The notes beneath the pieces are model-generated. The model saw nothing but the letters and a program-made list of their open reading frames with translations, searched no databases and had not been told where the DNA came from. 64,000 bases of DNA from Ceratodon purpureus (lineage: Eukaryota; Streptophyta; Bryopsida; Pseudoditrichales; Ditrichaceae), in the NCBI GenBank assembly GCA_014871385.1, contig CM026426.1, positions 58,713,689 to 58,777,688 of the forward strand, in the 5' to 3' direction. Within the stretch, counting starts at the first letter, position 1, and each line of letters begins with the position of its first letter. Both the position numbers and the translations under genes were made by a program. This document shows positions 13,899-24,377 of the stretch, in pieces.

Positions 13899-14654
13899 GA
13901 GTAGGAATAGGCTGGAAATTGTACTTAGACTCTAGCATCCCTGCGAGAGACCGCATTGCAAGAAATAAGCCAAAGTGCATGGTCCAGGAAAATAACGATG
14001 GTAAAGTTTATAGTAAGTCAAATGTGAAAAATTTAAAAGTACAAGCAAGCCTAAGAGAAGCATGCGTATCACAAAATCAAGACCATGGCAACAACAACTT
14101 AAAAATTTCAAAGGCTAGACCATAAGGAGTAGGAGCATGAAGCTGTCAAAAGCATGACAATGACTAGCATATTGATGACAGTCAAGATCTTGGAAAACGG
14201 TGGAATAAAGAGACGTACGGTGTTGTAATGGCCGCCATGACTAGCATGAAAGTAACTGCAAGAGGAGTAGAACAATTGTTAGCAAGAAAACTCAACCATG
14301 ACAAACAGGAGTACTAAGACCATAACCACAAAGATGGCTAAGAAGGCTTGACCATGACCAACATGAGGAATACCAAAGACACATTAAAATTGGCGTTGGA
14401 ACCAAGACTATTATGCGGACACCAAAGACGAGACAATAAGCAGTAGCAATGCTTGTTAGGCCAATTTTAATAAGCTCAAAGCCCAAGTGAAAAATTAAAT
14501 TATATTTGGAAACTAAAGAAATATAACTTATGGTGGAAGAAGGATTTAGGAAGAAACAAGGTGCAAGCAGTTTATTTCCCGACATTTCCTTTGAATTTTG
14601 AAAACCTTAGGACTGATAATACCCTCGAATCTTCAATTTTATACTCAGACAAAA

Positions 14655-14880
14655 AGAATTAATTGAATAATTGCACCATTATCTTGAAGATGTTGATCAA
14701 CAAACTTAAAGATATGCTTCAACCATTCCTTGGAATCTTGAATTGAAAAGGAAATAGAAGAGGAGGGGTTTGATATACCGAGTACAAAGACCTTTTGGGA
14801 TATCAACCAACATTAAATCCACCTTAGGGTGCTTTGTTGCCAATTCTTTATAACGGAGGATCTTGTCATTAGAATGCTAT
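14655..14880 (-). pseudogene. Possible methyltransferase-like fragment
   Basis: Two minus-strand stretches in different frames abut near 14765: KILRYKELATKHPKVDLMLV followed by DIPKGLCTRYIK, then DSKEWLKHIFKFVDQHLQDN followed by GAIIQLI. A hydrophobic strand ending in D-I-P, followed by a helix and an N-G-A-I-I strand, resembles motif IV and its sequel in amino-group methyltransferases. The usual (D/N)PP(Y/W/F) is altered here to DIPK. The frame change indicates decay. The assignment is tentative. Confidence 0.3.
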
Positions 14881-15066
14881 AAAAATTATAATTGAAATTC
14901 AAAAGAGATGCCAAGTACGTTTGCAATGAAGGAAGTGTAGAAAATAGTTTAGAGTATTAAATCATTGAAGGAGGCAAAATTCTCAGCAAGTTATCTTGAA
15001 AATAAAGTTTTGCAAATCATTGTAAACTAGAGTAAATGTCTTTGATTTGGTGCCAAGGACCTCTTT

Positions 15067-15606
15067 CTACAATGACTTTTGTGTGAACTCATCAATTAAG
15101 CTGTCATTTTCTACGGCAAGAACTAAGATGAGTACTTGAGCCAAGATCTCGTTATAAGAGTCTCTCTTGCTACTTTTTTTCAATATCGTATGAGTCTGGG
15201 ATCCTTTATCGATGGTTGGATTGCAGGCCATCAGACTCTTACCTTCTTGCTCTCTAGAAGTGTTTATCTTCCTTTTGCCTTTCCTTGAAGCTTTTCCAAC
15301 AACCTTCTGTTGCCTCTCTAACTCCTTTAGCTCGGCCAACACTTTGGCTTCTATAACGTCTTGGATTTTCATGCAATCTTCTCCAATACTCGATTTGACA
15401 GCCTTTGCCCTCTCATACTCATCTTTTATTCCCTTCAAATCATCCATCTCTTCAATTGACTCCCCTAAGGTTTCACGTGACTTCTTCAGCTCCATTTCAA
15501 AAGTTGGAGTGAATTCTGCGGGGGCAATTGAGATATAAAGCCTCGAAAGTAAGATGGGAAGTGGCCCAAGTAGACCGCTTGGTGACTGAGAACATGCACA
15601 ATGCAT
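15067..15606 (-). CDS. Coiled-coil ORF of 179 codons, probably part of a decayed element gene
   Basis: This is the longest open frame in the first 16 kb. Residues from about 35 to 125 are strongly charged with heptad-like spacing (KKSRETLGESIEEMDDLKGI, KVLAELKELERQQKVVGK), predicting a coiled coil, followed by the basic patch KASRKGKRKINTSREQEGK. The plus-strand frame at 15212-15538 is its shadow. No family is recognised. It lies upstream, on the same strand, of the possible methyltransferase-like fragment and may have been the N-terminal part of the same protein. Confidence 0.4.
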   Translation of the reverse strand: MHCACSQSPSGLLGPLPILLSRLYISIAPAEFTPTFEMELKKSRETLGESIEEMDDLKGIKDEYERAKAVKSSIGEDCMKIQDVIEAKVLAELKELERQQKVVGKASRKGKRKINTSREQEGKSLMACNPTIDKGSQTHTILKKSSKRDSYNEILAQVLILVLAVENDSLIDEFTQKSL

Positions 15607-16154
15607 TTAAGTGATCTATCCAAGTGGTCAAAAACTTGGCGAGGTCTTCTTCCAAAAATCTTTCTTTAGTAAGAGCTCAAACTTAAAGTACTTGATAAGG
15701 AGAACATAACTTTTTGAAAATTTTCATAATTTGAGAAGCAAGTTGTCGGTTTATGATTTTTGGTAATCAAACATTTTAATTTGCACAAACAAAATAATGT
15801 TTATTGTACCTAAAACTAAGCCTTTTGACAACAAAGTCATCTCTCTTAAACCCAACATAATCATCAAGATTTTTGAAGCTGTCTTGACTTTGAAATAGCT
15901 TGAAAATGGTTGATTCTATAGCTTTATACAACAATCTTCAATGCATGCGGGTAATGCCAAAGACTCTGTAGCTACATGCATGTTATTGAAATCCTATTTT
16001 GGCATAGAATTTTGTCAAACGTAGTCATTGCCTGTTCTATAACCTAGAAAAAGACCAAAATCAACATGAACAAGATAGTGACCTATAGAAAGGCAAGATC
16101 ATAACAACTAAAAATATGACTACTACAAGGCTTTGCTAAGCAACAACATGATAC

Positions 16155-16286
16155 CATCAGAGAAAACAAAGGCATGTTGTAACTTCTCATCAGAGAAAAT
16201 AAAGGCATGTTGTAACTTCTCATCAGAGAAAACAAAGGCATGTTGTAACTTCTCATCAGAGAAAACAAAGGCATGTTGTAACTTCT
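16155..16286. repeat. 33-bp minisatellite, four copies
   Basis: Four nearly perfect copies start at 16155, 16188, 16221 and 16254, each beginning catcagagaaaacaaaggc. The unit length is a multiple of three, so the minus strand reads a periodic 11-residue peptide (MPLFSLMRSYN). One copy differs by a single base (aaat for aaac). Confidence 0.95.
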
Positions 16287-16344
16287 CTACCAATTCATTT
16301 TCAATGTAGTTGTATGATGGATAATTAGATCAAAATAGAGAAGC

Positions 16345-16722
16345 TTAGGAATCAATGAAGAATATTTTTACCAACACGCTGAATTGAGCAAGCTTTGGTG
16401 CAAGAACTAAATAGGCAGCATGAAATAAAAAAGGGTTGAAGCTGTGGAGCAATATATATGTTAATCCAAGACCAAGACCATTAGGCAATAGCCATAAAAA
16501 GTTGAGCATGAGGAGCATAAGCATGGCACTGTATCCGGTTAGATTCCATTCCCTCGCTCTTCCAAAGATAACAATAACTGGTGCGATATCAAAGCTTTGG
16601 TAGCAAAAAGCTAACGAATAGAGGACTTCGTTCAAGAGGAGCATATTGAGAAGGAAGGTATGGCAAATTTTTGCAATCTGTAGAGTAGCAGATTGGATCC
16701 AATACGAGTGACAGCGAAGCAA
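16345..16722 (-). other. Hydrophobic open stretch, 125 codons, unrecognised
   Basis: A minus-strand frame rich in Leu, Phe and Ala (for example GYSAMLMLLMLNFLWLLPNG) that would predict membrane segments. It ends just outside the proposed left end of the MULE-like element. It may be chance, since AT-rich DNA readily gives Leu/Phe-rich frames. Confidence 0.2.
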
Positions 16723-16762
16723 TCTTGTGAGCAGCGAGCATGAAATCTAAAATTGGACTAAA

Positions 16763-16792
16763 ATTTTGAAAAAAATCAATTTTTTTCAAAAT
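16763..16792. repeat. Perfect 14-bp-stem AT hairpin
   Basis: attttgaaaaaaat (16763-16776) and its exact reverse complement (16779-16792) are separated by only two bases. It lies just inside the proposed left end of the MULE-like element. Confidence 0.8.
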
Positions 16793-17450
16793 TTGCGTTT
16801 TTCTTTTGTTTTTTTCCAAATATTTCTTGCGCGGGCAGTCAATAATGATTAAATTTAGACAAGTACCTATTTCCGTGGATTCCGTATAAAATCACAAATT
16901 ATAGAAAAAAACAAAAATGTATATTTTTCTTTTCAAAACATGAAAATATGGCTTAAGCAAGAAAATACTTGAAACATGTTGCAAAATTCTAATGAAATGC
17001 AGAAATATTTTTGATTCATAATCACAAGGTCCCGCCTGCTTTTGATGTAGACGTGTTTCTCAATTGTGCTGATTTTGAGCCTCATTAGTGAGTGTCTCGG
17101 ATCCGAGGGACTCCACATCGTAATTCTCCAAGTGTGTCTTGGATCCGAGATACTATCCGACGAGGCTGAAAATCAGCAAAAAAAAATTTTGAGATTAAAA
17201 ATTAAAAAAAATTTAAAAAATAAAATAAAATAAAATAAAAAATAAAACATACATACATATAAATGTTTATTGCCACTTCAAAACTAGGCAAGTAAATAAT
17301 CAAGGCACAATAAATAACTAAAGTATAAGATAATAGTAGAAACTTTATTCTTCGCACTTCAAATCAAGTACAAATCCATTTCAAATCAACTTGAAGGGAC
17401 TGCTGAGATATCATTAAAAACGGTGTTCACTCCTGAAAGCTAAATGCATG

Positions 17451-19825
17451 CTACACTACCCCTTTACGTTCGAGGATGCGCATAACTTCATTGTAGCTAG
17501 GAGCATGCATGAAGGAGTCCTCCTTATGATCCATCTTGCACATGTAACAAAGAACATAGTATACGTGTTTGCAGTATTTCCATTGCTTGGCCTTCCCAAG
17601 AGTCTCCAAAAGCATCTTCACAAAATCCGAGCAAGTGCATTCGGGAAAGCTCGCAATGGTGATGCGGTACATCTTGTTCCCTCCTGTGTTTAGAGTTACC
17701 ACGCATCCATATCTAGGATACGGAATAGTGGTTACTCATGTTACACCGCAATTATCCATGAGAGCGGCGCCTTCCCACTTGTTTTTAGTGATCTACAGTG
17801 GGTACGTCAGGATTCCTTCTAATGGAATGATTATTGCAGAGCGTAGAGTGGGCATCTAGGTTTGCTCGTTCCTTGAAGTCAAGCCCTTGGTCCCCATGGC
17901 TGGTATCGAATAATTCACCTTATCTGAGCAGTATGAGTCGTGAGCAGATTCCGTGGGAAGATCAAGCTTCCGCTTTAATGAGCCAAAGATCTCGATGCCG
18001 TCTAGTCCTTTCTCTTTTGTTAGCACATCTTCCGCTCTAGGATAAGCCTTCATTGCTTCAGCAATCATTACAGGGTCCAAGCTTCGCTGTGCTTGACAAA
18101 GAAGGAGCTTTGCTTTATCCGGTCCTTTGCCTCCTCGCCCCCCCTTCAGATACTTCCTGTACTGCGTGATCTGCATGAAGGCGCGCATCATATTGTTGAC
18201 TGTGGCGGCGTGTAGGCACTTCCTAGTGTTCCCAGATTGTTGTAGCCATTTGTTGTGTATTGTCTCCGCTAGGTTGCTAGAAGGCATGTCTGCTCGTTCA
18301 TTAAGCGAGAACTTCTGTTGGAGAAGATGACCACTTGTTCAGTGCATGGAAGAATTTGATACATGACTTGCATAGGGGCCAAGGTTTAGGGTTTGGTACT
18401 TACCAATTGCATCGATCCACCCCATTATCTGTAGCGGTAGTGCCAGAAGATCATCGATTTGTTGAGAGCTCGCAATGCAGCGTCCAAGGTGACGCACCCC
18501 CCATCGTCGGATGACGTTGTACATGTCCAACGCCTCCTCCTAACATTTAGTATTGTTCCATTGCTTGCATAGGGATCTCATTTGCTCTTGGCAGTCAGGC
18601 TTGATGTGCGCTATTGTCACCCGCTCAAAGCACTTCGTCGATTGAAAAAGACAAGTTTGTTCTTGACCTTCCATCTTGTCAATCACGTTTCCGTTGCCAT
18701 ACATCTTCCGCACAGCATGCCAGTTAGCTCCAACGCTATCCGCCATGAACCGTTTGAAGTTTGGCTTTGGATGTCCACTCTCCTCATGAGACTATTTAGA
18801 TTTTCCCAGAACAAGGTCTGGGCAGTTGCGTCCTCGGACTGCATGTCACAAAGAGCAATGGTCATGACTCTGCAATAACTACTGTCATATACATGACACG
18901 CCATGGTTGTCCAACCCTTCACTTGCTTCACGTGGTCGAACAGGATCTAGGAGTCTCGGAGGTCTCCCCTTGACTACATTCGCTTCACTAGGTCCGCACC
19001 ACTGCTTGGCATACCCACTGACAGTTTGGAGACAAAATACCTTTCCTTTGGTCCAGCCTTGAAAGCAATTTTCGTGGACAAACTTGAGGTATTGTAGTCC
19101 TTCAATCGCATGATGTTATCAACTAGACCATTGTCGTGGCGTAGGAATTTCTTTGTTCCTGCAACAAAGTGCCGAATGTTTGCATCCAATATGGTCTCAA
19201 ACTTGTCCATCACCTGAGTCATAGGTGAACCACGAAGATGACTCTGCCCTGGTGTAGGTCGAATGAGGTAGTCCGCCAGAAATATCTTGCTCGCTCCCAA
19301 CACAATGGCAGAGTTCTTTGCATTTGGAGTATGGAGGACTTCTTCGCCTATGCACTCGTACATGTGATCCAAGGTCTCCTGGTAGGTACCATCCGAAACC
19401 GGATGTTTATGATGCCCGAGATGGATGGCGACCTGAGTCATGTCTGGATCTATACTAGTCACATGGAAGATCCTTGCAACACATAATTCTAAATAGACAA
19501 GGGGAATATGGCAGATTTTGCAAACAAGAGTTGAGTTAGACAGATGCTCCTCTCCCTCTAAAATCTGACTTGGGGTAAGTCCAGCCCATTCAATGGAATT
19601 CACCTTTCATGGATGTTTATCTATATAATCACAGTTTAAGTTTCAGCACTGAAGATGGCCCGTACAGTTGCACTTGCGAAACTTAAGGCCGAAATCATTC
19701 TTAACATTTGTGGTCATAGTCTTACAACACGCATGCTCGTCGTGCTCCTTCCCCATTCCATCCAATTCTACACTGAATGTCGTGGGGATGGAGAGGAGGC
19801 AACTCAAAGATCTTGTCACCATCAT
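17451..19825 (-). pseudogene. MULE-like transposase with C-terminal SWIM zinc finger, decayed
   Basis: Minus-strand pieces in order: a Cys-rich segment KFRKCNCTGHLQC (19643-19825); a 209-codon block (18974-19603); a block with GWTTMACHVYDSSYCRVMTI and CDMQSEDA (18683-18931); the sequence FMADSVGANWHAVRKMYGNG (18540-18746 frame), a typical MULE core segment; AETIHNKWLQQSGN (17856-18287); and ECTCSDFVKMLLETLGKAKQ followed by WKYCKHVYYVL (17451-17702). The last gives a C-x-C...C-x-H SWIM finger, which in MULE transposases lies C-terminal to the DDE core. Stops and frame changes separate the blocks, so the gene is dead. It would have cut and pasted the surrounding element. Confidence 0.7.
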
Positions 19826-20017
19826 AAGTTGCGTGAAGATACTTGACTTCTACATGCTCGAGGCTAGCAAAATCAATAGACAATCGTACCACTGTTTGAC
19901 GTCCAAATGTAACCCTCTTCCTCTGTGGACCTCACTTAGAGAACTGTCTCACTCAACACTCCGTTTTCTTCAAAAATCTCTTTCTCAACGTACAAAGACC
20001 CCATTCGAAAATGAAAC

Positions 20018-20212
20018 CTATGACACTAGAAGCTGCTTTGACACTATGATTGATCCATCTTCACCAAGTGGCGCTGTAATCAAGGCTGCGTGGCCATGGG
20101 CATGAAGAGATGCAATTCTAAGTGCTTGGTAGAAGATCGGAGGCGTAGAGTCATGCATTGAGAGGAAGCTTAAGGTAGAAAGGGCATAAGAAGTGAGGTG
20201 AAGAAGACTCAT
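20018..20212 (-). pseudogene. Possible N-terminal piece of the MULE-like transposase
   Basis: An open frame containing HGHAALITAPLGEDGSIIVS directly upstream of the transposase blocks on the same strand. It could be the first coding segment. Similarity to a known family was not recognised. Confidence 0.3.
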
Positions 20213-20283
20213 TGAGAACTGATTTAAGGTGGTATCACTTCATGTGCCATTCGTTAAGTAGCACGCACATGGATTTATTCTAT

Positions 20284-20477
20284 TTAAATAAGCATAATGG
20301 TTAAGCATTGGCGCCAAGCAAGAACTCTGCAAAAACAAATATTGCCGCCTAGATTATGAAGGCATTAAAACCAATGATTCTTTTTCTAAGGTAGAAATAA
20401 AATGAGCTTGCAAGGTGCTCACAAAACCTGTATCTCGGATCCGAAAGACTCCCTCCCTCGAGTCAAAATCAGTGAAA
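20284..20477 (+). repeat. Left arm of a 194-bp inverted repeat
   Basis: This arm pairs with 21833-22026 in opposite orientation with high identity. Shared landmarks are ttaagcattggcgccaagca, ctgcaaaaacaaatattgcc and acaaaacctgtatctcggat. The arms enclose about 1.35 kb that holds most of the palindrome array. Confidence 0.9.
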
Positions 20478-21287
20478 TTATTTTTTGGTCCTCTTTGAGT
20501 GGATTGCCACACTGAGGAGTTTGAGCTAACTTTTGAGGCTGAAAAAGTGTCCTTCGGATTCGAGAGACGTTTTTCAAGTCTCTTTATTTCTCTCTGAGGT
20601 CGTTGTTTTGATTTATAAATCAAATTTCAAGTAAATTTTGGAAATTTAATTTTGTTGAAATAGATTTCAATCTACATGAAATCAAGCAACAATCTGTTGA
20701 AAACACCTCAAATTATAAAAAAACTAAAGAATTACAAATGTTATTAGCAACACTGACCTTTGGAACATAAAAAGCTAACTTCTGAGGGTTTGAAAACGTC
20801 TCTTGGATCTGACAGACGTTTTTAGACCCTCAAAACATAGTATAGCATCCTCACTGTGGGTCGCCACTTCGAGTATGTTGTACTATGTTTTGACCCTCCC
20901 AGAAGGTCCCTCGGATCCGAGGGACCCTTTTGAGAGGTTAAAACCAAGGTCAACATCCTCCATTTGGCTAGCCACATAGAGATCTGTGGTCCGTTTTTAC
21001 CCTCAAAAGGGGTTCCTCGGATCCGACAGACCCCTTTGGAGGGTCAAAACCCACTACAGATCTTTCGATGTGGCTAGCCACATTGAGTGGTTTGACCTGC
21101 CTTCGAACGCTTTAAAAGGGTCCCTCGCATTGTCTGCCCTCGAAGGCAGCTATTATGCCTTTGAATGGCATGCTTTTGCATGCCATTCAGAGGACGTTGA
21201 GCTGTGTTTGGAGGGCGGAAAAACGTCCTTCGGATCCGAGGGACGTTTTTCTGTACCCTAAACGCAGCTCAACTTCCTCTGAATGGT
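20437..21287. repeat. Array of palindrome-centred units of about 107 bp
   Basis: GGATCC-like centres occur at 20437, 20556 (ggattc), 20805 (ggatct), 20913, 21019, about 21128 (decayed) and 21232. From 20805 onward the spacing is 108, 106, about 108 and about 105 bp. Each centre is flanked by inverted arms extending 40-55 bp. The clearest pair runs from ccattcagaggacgttgagc (21183) to cagctcaacttcctctgaatgg (ending 21287). Another uses tggctagcca on both sides of the 21019 centre. Further centres outside the array lie at 17099, 17141, 21869 and 22280. No coding potential is apparent. Confidence 0.85.
21163..21190. repeat. Perfect hairpin with 12-bp stem and TTTT loop
   Basis: tgaatggcatgc and gcatgccattca are separated by tttt. 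It sits at the junction between two palindromic units and near the centre of the 20284-22026 inverted repeat. Confidence 0.85.
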
Positions 21288-21532
21288 ATACATAATGCAA
21301 TTAAATAGCAGAATCTAAGGATTTTATACTTTACCTCCGTTAAGAATCCATCTCCATCCTTGGGATCGGCTATAGCAAGCAAGCAATCCATCTCTGTGTG
21401 CAAAGATTTCTTGCAAGCCTTACTCGCTGCTTGAGCACGTTCAGTGAGAATGTTGTTGTCTCCTTTCTGTGTTTTGCCATTCCTTATTACGGAGTCGTCA
21501 TATATCTTCATTGCTGCCTCTTGTGCACTCAA
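21269..21532 (-). pseudogene. Unrecognised open stretch of 87 codons inside the MULE-like element
   Basis: The minus frame reads AAMKIYDDSVIRNGKTQKGD then ERAQAASKACKKSLHTEMDC. It looks like protein and may be an exon of the element's second gene or a captured fragment. No domain is recognised. Confidence 0.3.
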
Positions 21533-21832
21533 AATTCCTCTACATATTAAATAGTATCAGAACTCCTGTGGGTATTGTAATGCAATTCGTTTCCAATGGT
21601 TTTCAAGACTTGGAGAATTGATGATGTAATACCTCATACAAGAAGTTGCAAAATGCATCCTATGTGAGATGGTACCACTTTTTATTCTTGGTGACACGGT
21701 TCCACTATGTCAGATGTTCTCAAAATCACGTTCAGGGATGAGATTTCTCAACTGTTTGTATGGTATAGTACCAATTTTTTTTTTACATTTTACATTTTAA
21801 ATTTACATTTTGCTAAAATGGTTTTCAAAAAC

Positions 21833-22026
21833 AATTCGCTGATTTTGACCCGAGGGAGGGAGTCTTTTGGATCCGAGATACAGGTTTTGTGAGCACCTTC
21901 CAAGCTCATTTTTTTCTACCTTAAAAAAAGAATCATTGGTTTTAATGCCTTGATAATCTAGGCAGCAATATTTGTTTTTGCAGAGTTCTTGCTTGGCGCC
22001 AATGCTTATTCATTATGTTTATTTAA
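21833..22026 (-). repeat. Right arm of the 194-bp inverted repeat
   Basis: Reverse complement of 20284-20477 with a modest number of substitutions and small indels. The outer end merges into the plus-strand gene remnant at 21989-22192, so part of that gene's start was probably duplicated in inverted orientation. Confidence 0.9.
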
Positions 22027-23149
22027 TTTGGAGACGAAATTGATTCCCGAAAAGCTCCGGCTCCTTGTCATTGCCAAGGTGCCAGGAAAGTACAAGCAGA
22101 GATGGCTCAAGTATTGGAGTATGAGCAAGGATTCACGTGAGGCATACAACTTTCCTAAGAGTCCTTGTTCAACAAACGCCCTTTCTCCATAGGTGGAAAT
22201 CACAACTTCCTCGGCCGGGGTAAGATTACTATCTTTCTAATTATTTTCTTACTAACTTTTCTTCATCAATGAATACCTCGGATCCGAGGTACATTTTTAA
22301 GAGCCATATATTGTACTCAATTTGTTGATATTATTTCTTCGCCAAGAATAAAGGTGGCTGTAGTGCACTATATAGTTGCAATGCTTTATAAGAATTGACA
22401 ATGTTGTACTTTTGTTCTTGCGAGTGGAAGAAGAAAATGGGATTCAGTATGCCAAACTTCTCAAAGATGAGGAGATTGAGATCCCAACCACAACACCTCG
22501 AGGCAATATTGTAGACATTAAGAGCTTCTTGCTGAGCGGATCTGTCAGGATTTGGAAGAGTGGATTCCATGAGTTCCTTGGAAGGTATGGAAAGTTTACA
22601 AAATCAAAGTCTTTCAAGAAGCAAGCACATATCACGAAGGCCATTAGCCAGATGATTGTGAGGTACTTTTGACAAGAGCTCGTGAAGAAAGGTGCCATTG
22701 TAGTTGACAACCTTCCCATGAGGTTGTCAAAGTGGCTAGACACAGCCAGCTCCCGCTGCATCTTCAACGACACCGAGAGGAAATCATTCTCCCGGCCTCA
22801 GCTCCACGAATGTCCATGGTATCTTGAGCTTAAACTGGGCGAGCTGTGTCCAGACTCGGAGCGCGCTTTGAAAGCAAAGTATAACAAACAGATGGAAGAG
22901 TTGGAGGCTCAAGGTCTCGATACACAAAATTCCACTGTAGAGGAGAATATGACTGAGAAAGAAAGAGGCAAGGCTACTGCAAAGAGGCATAATGATGAGG
23001 CCAAGTGGTTGGACAAAATTCAAAAGGACAAGGAGAAGGACCTGGCTAATGCCAAGGCCGCAGAGGACAAGTTAACCAATATGAGGCATGCTCAGCTAGT
23101 CAAGCAGAAAGGTCTCAACGGCGCTTTAGAGATTGAAGGCATCTTGGCC

Positions 23150-23247
<98 letters not shown>

Positions 23248-23263
23248 GAAACCCTTACGATAA
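21989..23263 (+). pseudogene. Second decayed gene of the MULE-like element, coiled-coil protein
   Basis: Plus-strand blocks at 21989-22192, 22376-22672 and 22682-23263. The last two are in frame-compatible succession, broken by a TGA at 22670-22672. The sequence includes GNIVDIKSFLLSGSVRIWKS, KKQAHITKAISQMIVRYF and KKGAIVVDNLPMRLSKWLD. A long charged helix follows (NKQMEELEAQGLDTQNSTVE, then KWLDKIQKDKEKDLANAKAA) that should form a coiled coil. The frame then runs into the (TC)n microsatellite and reads Leu-Ser repeats. Function unknown. It lies opposite in strand to the transposase, as for an accessory gene of an autonomous element. Confidence 0.45.
23154..23245. repeat. (TC)46 microsatellite
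   Basis: An uninterrupted dinucleotide run of about 92 bases immediately downstream of the coiled-coil segment. On the plus strand it reads as alternating Leu and Ser. The length implies high instability. Confidence 0.98.
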
Positions 23264-24377
23264 CGGACATGTCTCGATTCTGAGACATGTCGTCATCTCT
23301 CCTCTCCCTTTCCTAAACCGTGTCGCGCCGCCTTCTTTTCCCTCTACGCTGGCTCTCGGTCCGAGAGCCAGTATAAGAGGAAGTGCATCTTACTCCCCAC
23401 TCGCTCTTGAACTACAACCTGCTTTGTCCATGTTAGTTTGTTACTTTCTTTTTTGTGTGTTGCTTTCATTTTCTCTCTTCAGTACTTGCTTAGTATCTCA
23501 TGTTAGTCGCATCTACTTATAAAAAGGAGTGCATCTACTGAAGTTAGTCACTATTGTTGGTATATTGCTAATTTTTCAATGTTGTTAGTTTTCACCTTTT
23601 GGCTGTGTGTACTTCCACTATTTTGCTAAGTAGTCGCTAATTTGTTGCTACCTCTCTATGTTTAGTTACGGTCGGGGTTAGTTGCTGCAATATGTTAATA
23701 TTGTTTTACCAAAAACTAGTACTTAAGTAACTACCGACCCATCTTTGCTAGGTTTTCTCTTTCTTTCCCTCTCACTATTATTTTGTGTTGGAGTTGTTGG
23801 CTTCTTGTCTAGGGTTGGTTATTTTTCTCTTTCTAATGAATTTTTATTCTAACAGGTTATATTTGGGGTCAAGAGATTTTAGCTCTCAAGCATTGAAGAC
23901 GTAGAAGGTATTTGCACATTTTCCTTTTGGTGAATCTGTAGCCTCTTATATTTTCCAAGGATCCTTAGTACTAGTTGCTGCTGCTTCTTAAGCTTGTATA
24001 GTTGCTGCCGCGGCCTACTTGTTATAACTGCTTGTTGGAGAAGTAGCTTCTATTTCTGACACGGATATTTCAACATTAAAATTTATCCACTTAGTTTTTA
24101 TACATTTTTCATTATATCTATAAAGGATATTATTTACCGAATACATATACCAATATTGTTCTTCCAACCATTAACACTCTCTCAAAAATTTGAAGAAACC
24201 CGTGTAACAAATTATCTAAACACACCGTACACGATGAATTTTCTGTAAAGATTTCCTATAGATTCCATTAAGATTCCTTGGTAATAGGCGCTTCTATTGA
24301 TTAAATTCAAAAATTTCAAAATATTTCAAAAAATTGCCGGATGTACAGTTCTCTCCTCGCTGCTCGCTGCTCAGAAG

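Larger units (their letters stand above)
16724..24377. mobile_element. Candidate large MULE-like DNA transposon
   Basis: The 17-bp ends cttgtgagcagcgagca (16724-16740) and, inverted, tgctcgctgctcagaag (24361-24377) match at 16 of 17 positions. Between them lie a SWIM-finger transposase pseudogene (minus), a second decayed gene (plus), and every GGATCC-centred palindrome of the window. This is the arrangement expected of a large Mutator-like element. No matching 9-bp target duplication was found beside these ends, so the borders are a proposal. Decay is advanced: both genes carry stops and frame changes. Confidence 0.4.

Noticed and set aside
16155-16286. CRISPR array
   Set aside because: The four 33-bp units are contiguous with no unique spacers; it is a minisatellite.
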